Shown: in pieces, positions 52,084 to 53,741 of the stretch
Layout: every line of letters begins with the position of its first letter
How positions within the stretch are numbered: position 1 is the stretch's first letter
NCBI GenBank assembly: GCA_934667425.1
Contig: CAKULV010000019.1
Span: 1 to 53,741 of the forward strand
DNA: 53,741 nucleotides
Direction: 5' to 3'
Source: an uncultured Kiritimatiellota bacterium
Lineage (GTDB): Bacteria > Verrucomicrobiota > Kiritimatiellia > RFP12 > UBA1067
Program-made: the position numbers and the translations under genes
Notes under the pieces: generated by a model
What the model was told of the DNA's origin: nothing
Databases searched by the model: none
The model's input: the letters and a program-made list of their open reading frames with translations, nothing else

Positions 52084-53571
52084 CTACAGTTCCTTTATGA
52101 AGATGTTGCGGAACTCAACGGGATCGCCGTGGCACTGGAGCTCGATCTGCTCCACCGGGAAGATCGGGATAGAGCGATCCCAGTAGTTCTCAAGCGTGGT
52201 GTTGTCTACTACAAGCTCGCCGTTCAGCCAAACCCACACCTTTTCGCCGACCATCTTGATGCGGAACGTGTTCCACGTGCCGACGAGATTGTCCGCGATC
52301 TTGAGAGCCTTGGAAGGATTCTTCTTGTTGTTGTAGAGGCCACCGGACCCGATGTGCCACTGGTTGTGAGCGTCCCATATCTGCACCTGAGGAGCCCCGC
52401 GCAGGTAGAGGCCGGAGTCGCCCTGCACGGAAACGATGCGCCAATCGACGAACATCTCGAAGTCCTTGTAGTCCTTCTTCGTGGCGAGCGAGTAGCCGCC
52501 CCTCAGCCCATCGAAGCGCAGCACGCCGCGATCGACCGTCCAGTGGCGAACCATGTGCTCGTCGGCGAACTTCTGCATGTCGGCGCGCTTGGCGGGCGTC
52601 GCGGCCTGCCGCACGATCGGATTGTCGAACTTCTCCCTGGTGGTCACGCCCTTCCAGTTGGCGGCGAGCTGCTCCGGCTTGCCGTCGAAAAGCGTGGCGA
52701 ACCCCTCGGGGCATTTCTTGACGGAATGCGGGCAGACGCCATCCATCGTGGCGTCCTCCGGCAGCTCCTTGATGCGGATGTTGCGCCACTTGACCTTGTA
52801 GCCGTGGCCAAGCCAGCCGATGTGGCCTTCCTTGTTGTGCAGTCCCGGGTGGGCCTTGCCGTCCGGCGTGTCGGAGCCGTCACCCTTGAACTTGGAAACA
52901 TCGGCCTTCGTGATCAGAACGCCGTTGAGGTACACCTCGATCTCGCTCCCGACGACGCGAACCTCCTCGAAGTTCCACATCCCGGCCTTCTTCAGGTACG
53001 AGCCGCCCAACGCGAAATTCTTTTCCTTCCATGGGATCTGCTTCCCGAAATTGTCGCGGCGCGCCGGGACAACGCCGTACACGCTGCCGGTGTACTGGTA
53101 CGGATGGAGCTTGTCCATCTGCGCCTTGGCATCGTAGTAGCTGTCGCCGCCATCGTCCAGAAGCTGCAGTTCGCACATGGCGTTGTAGGCGGCGTCCCTG
53201 TTGACGTCGGTCATGCGCAGGCCGAGTCCGTTGTTGCCGTTGGTCGGCATGCAGAACTCAAAGCGCAGCACGAAGTTGCGGTAGCGGCCTTCCGTGCAAA
53301 GGTTGCCAGGCATTCCCTTCTTGTGGCGTTCGGGGAAGCACTGGAGAACGCCAGGCTCCTTGGGATCCACGCCATACATCGCAGTCGCGCCAATCCATCC
53401 GGTCAAGTCCTTTCCATTGAAGAGAGACTTGAAGCCATCCGAATCCACGCACGAAGATGCGCCGACGACGCCTTCCGCAGGCTTGTTTAGGTATCCGCAC
53501 TTGACTTCCGGCGCGGCAACGCACCCGGCAATGGCTGCGCCAACGGCCATGAGGCCTATGATGTTTCTCAT
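52084..53571 (-). CDS. Secreted lipoprotein with two DUF1080 domains (3-keto-disaccharide hydrolase-like)
   Basis: A 495-residue lipoprotein (MRNIIGLMAVGAAIAGC, lipobox ending at Cys17). Two DUF1080 (PF06439) modules follow one another. The first opens with GFKSLFNGKDLTGWIGA and shows NGLGLRMTD and HIGWLGHGYKVKWRNIRIKE. The second opens with GFATLFDGKPEQLAANWKG and shows SGLYLRGAPQVQIWD and CHGDPVEFRNIFIKEL. The family includes 3-keto-glycoside hydrolases or lyases that act on sugars oxidised by Gfo/Idh/MocA enzymes, such as those at 6000-10377. AAGGAG plus GGGAG lies before the ATG at 53571; the frame extends to 53622. It heads the operon with parB, an M28 peptidase and secA. Confidence 0.88.
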   Translation of the reverse strand: MRNIIGLMAVGAAIAGCVAAPEVKCGYLNKPAEGVVGASSCVDSDGFKSLFNGKDLTGWIGATAMYGVDPKEPGVLQCFPERHKKGMPGNLCTEGRYRNFVLRFEFCMPTNGNNGLGLRMTDVNRDAAYNAMCELQLLDDGGDSYYDAKAQMDKLHPYQYTGSVYGVVPARRDNFGKQIPWKEKNFALGGSYLKKAGMWNFEEVRVVGSEIEVYLNGVLITKADVSKFKGDGSDTPDGKAHPGLHNKEGHIGWLGHGYKVKWRNIRIKELPEDATMDGVCPHSVKKCPEGFATLFDGKPEQLAANWKGVTTREKFDNPIVRQAATPAKRADMQKFADEHMVRHWTVDRGVLRFDGLRGGYSLATKKDYKDFEMFVDWRIVSVQGDSGLYLRGAPQVQIWDAHNQWHIGSGGLYNNKKNPSKALKIADNLVGTWNTFRIKMVGEKVWVWLNGELVVDNTTLENYWDRSIPIFPVEQIELQCHGDPVEFRNIFIKEL

Positions 53572-53610
53572 TCTCCCTACTCCTTTGATGTTATGATGAA
53601 ATTTTGGCCT

Positions 53611-53639
53611 ATTATACCACAACGCATCTTATACCACAA
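53611..53639 (-). promoter_or_regulatory. Promoter of the DUF1080-parB-M28-secA operon
   Basis: On the minus strand TTGTGG (53639-53634), exactly 17 nt, then a perfect TATAAT (53616-53611) with TGG before it. The leader is about 32 nt and contains AAGGAG. The -35/-10 spacing equals the period of the tandem repeat in which both lie. Confidence 0.6.
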
Positions 53640-53645
53640 CGCATC
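53612..53645. repeat. Perfect 17-bp tandem duplication in the promoter region
   Basis: Two adjacent identical 17-bp units (53612-53628 and 53629-53645), each containing a TGGTATAA sequence on the minus strand. The upstream copy supplies TTGTGG at the right distance to serve as -35 for the downstream TATAAT. Confidence 0.9.
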
Positions 53646-53675
53646 GCCGCGACACGCATCGCGCCCGCAGTTCGT

Positions 53676-53681
53676 TATAAT
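53676..53681 (+). promoter_or_regulatory. Divergent plus-strand -10 box
   Basis: A perfect TATAAT on the plus strand, without a clear -35, lies about 38 nt before a possible GTG start at 53720. It would drive a gene leaving the window to the right. Confidence 0.4.
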
Positions 53682-53719
53682 AGTGGACACTCTTTTGAAA
53701 CAAGGATCAGAATTCAGAC

Positions 53720-53741
53720 GTGCCCGTTCGTCAAATACTGG
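53720..53741 (+). CDS. Truncated gene start at the window edge, perhaps peptide deformylase
   Basis: From GTG at 53720 the plus strand reads M-P-V-R-Q-I-L before the window ends. This resembles the usual N-terminus of peptide deformylases, which remove the formyl group from new proteins, but seven residues are too few to be sure. AAGGA lies about 12 nt upstream and a TATAAT is at 53676-53681. The only plus-strand gene candidate in the window. Confidence 0.3.

Overview
The window reads as a chromosomal segment of a heterotrophic, glycan-degrading bacterium of the PVC superphylum, most likely Kiritimatiellota, with Lentisphaerota as the alternative. This is inferred from gene content: Tat-exported Gfo/Idh/MocA oxidoreductases, DUF1080, DUF6259 and DUF6067-type secreted hydrolases, LamG proteins and autotransporter-associated beta-strand (PATR) surface proteins, mixed with core genes. 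All 22 full-length genes are on the minus strand. One gene start at the extreme right edge points the other way. I found no rRNA, tRNA, CRISPR array or insertion sequence.

Left to right (transcription runs right to left): a perfect hairpin terminator (11-43) follows a two-gene unit. The first gene is a ketosynthase-like protein without its catalytic Cys. The second is an acyltransferase-like/dehydratase/phosphopantetheinyl-transferase fusion (298-4772). Before it is an exported N-acetylmuramoyl-L-alanine amidase (4784-5935). Next is a Tat-exported trio, Gfo/Idh/MocA, TIM-barrel and Gfo/Idh/MocA (6000-10377), which resembles an oxidise-then-cleave 3-keto-glycoside pathway. A 1133-residue secreted protein with two FAD domains follows (10527-13928), with its own strong promoter.

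14179-25274 is the information-processing operon rpoB-rpoC-dnaG-hisJ-like. 25482-43559 is a glycan-utilisation/surface region in two transcription units, each headed by a PATR surface protein behind an A-tract promoter. Unit one is PATR-discoidin then a DUF6067 hydrolase. Unit two is PATR, a parallel beta-helix protein, a LamG-transglutaminase giant and a DUF6259 hydrolase. 43691-45250 is an AAA-ATPase/PD-(D/E)XK protein with a promoter that suggests a leaderless mRNA. 45345-46988 is glycyl-tRNA synthetase. 47063-53571 is a coupled operon: DUF1080 lipoprotein, parB, M28 peptidase, secA. At the right edge a divergent promoter precedes a truncated gene.

The most unusual content is the degenerate polyketide/lipid synthase pair, the tandem-FAD secreted oxidoreductase, the exported oxidoreductase operon, and promoter features (extended -10 boxes set directly before start codons; a 17-bp tandem duplication that creates a correctly spaced -35/-10 pair).
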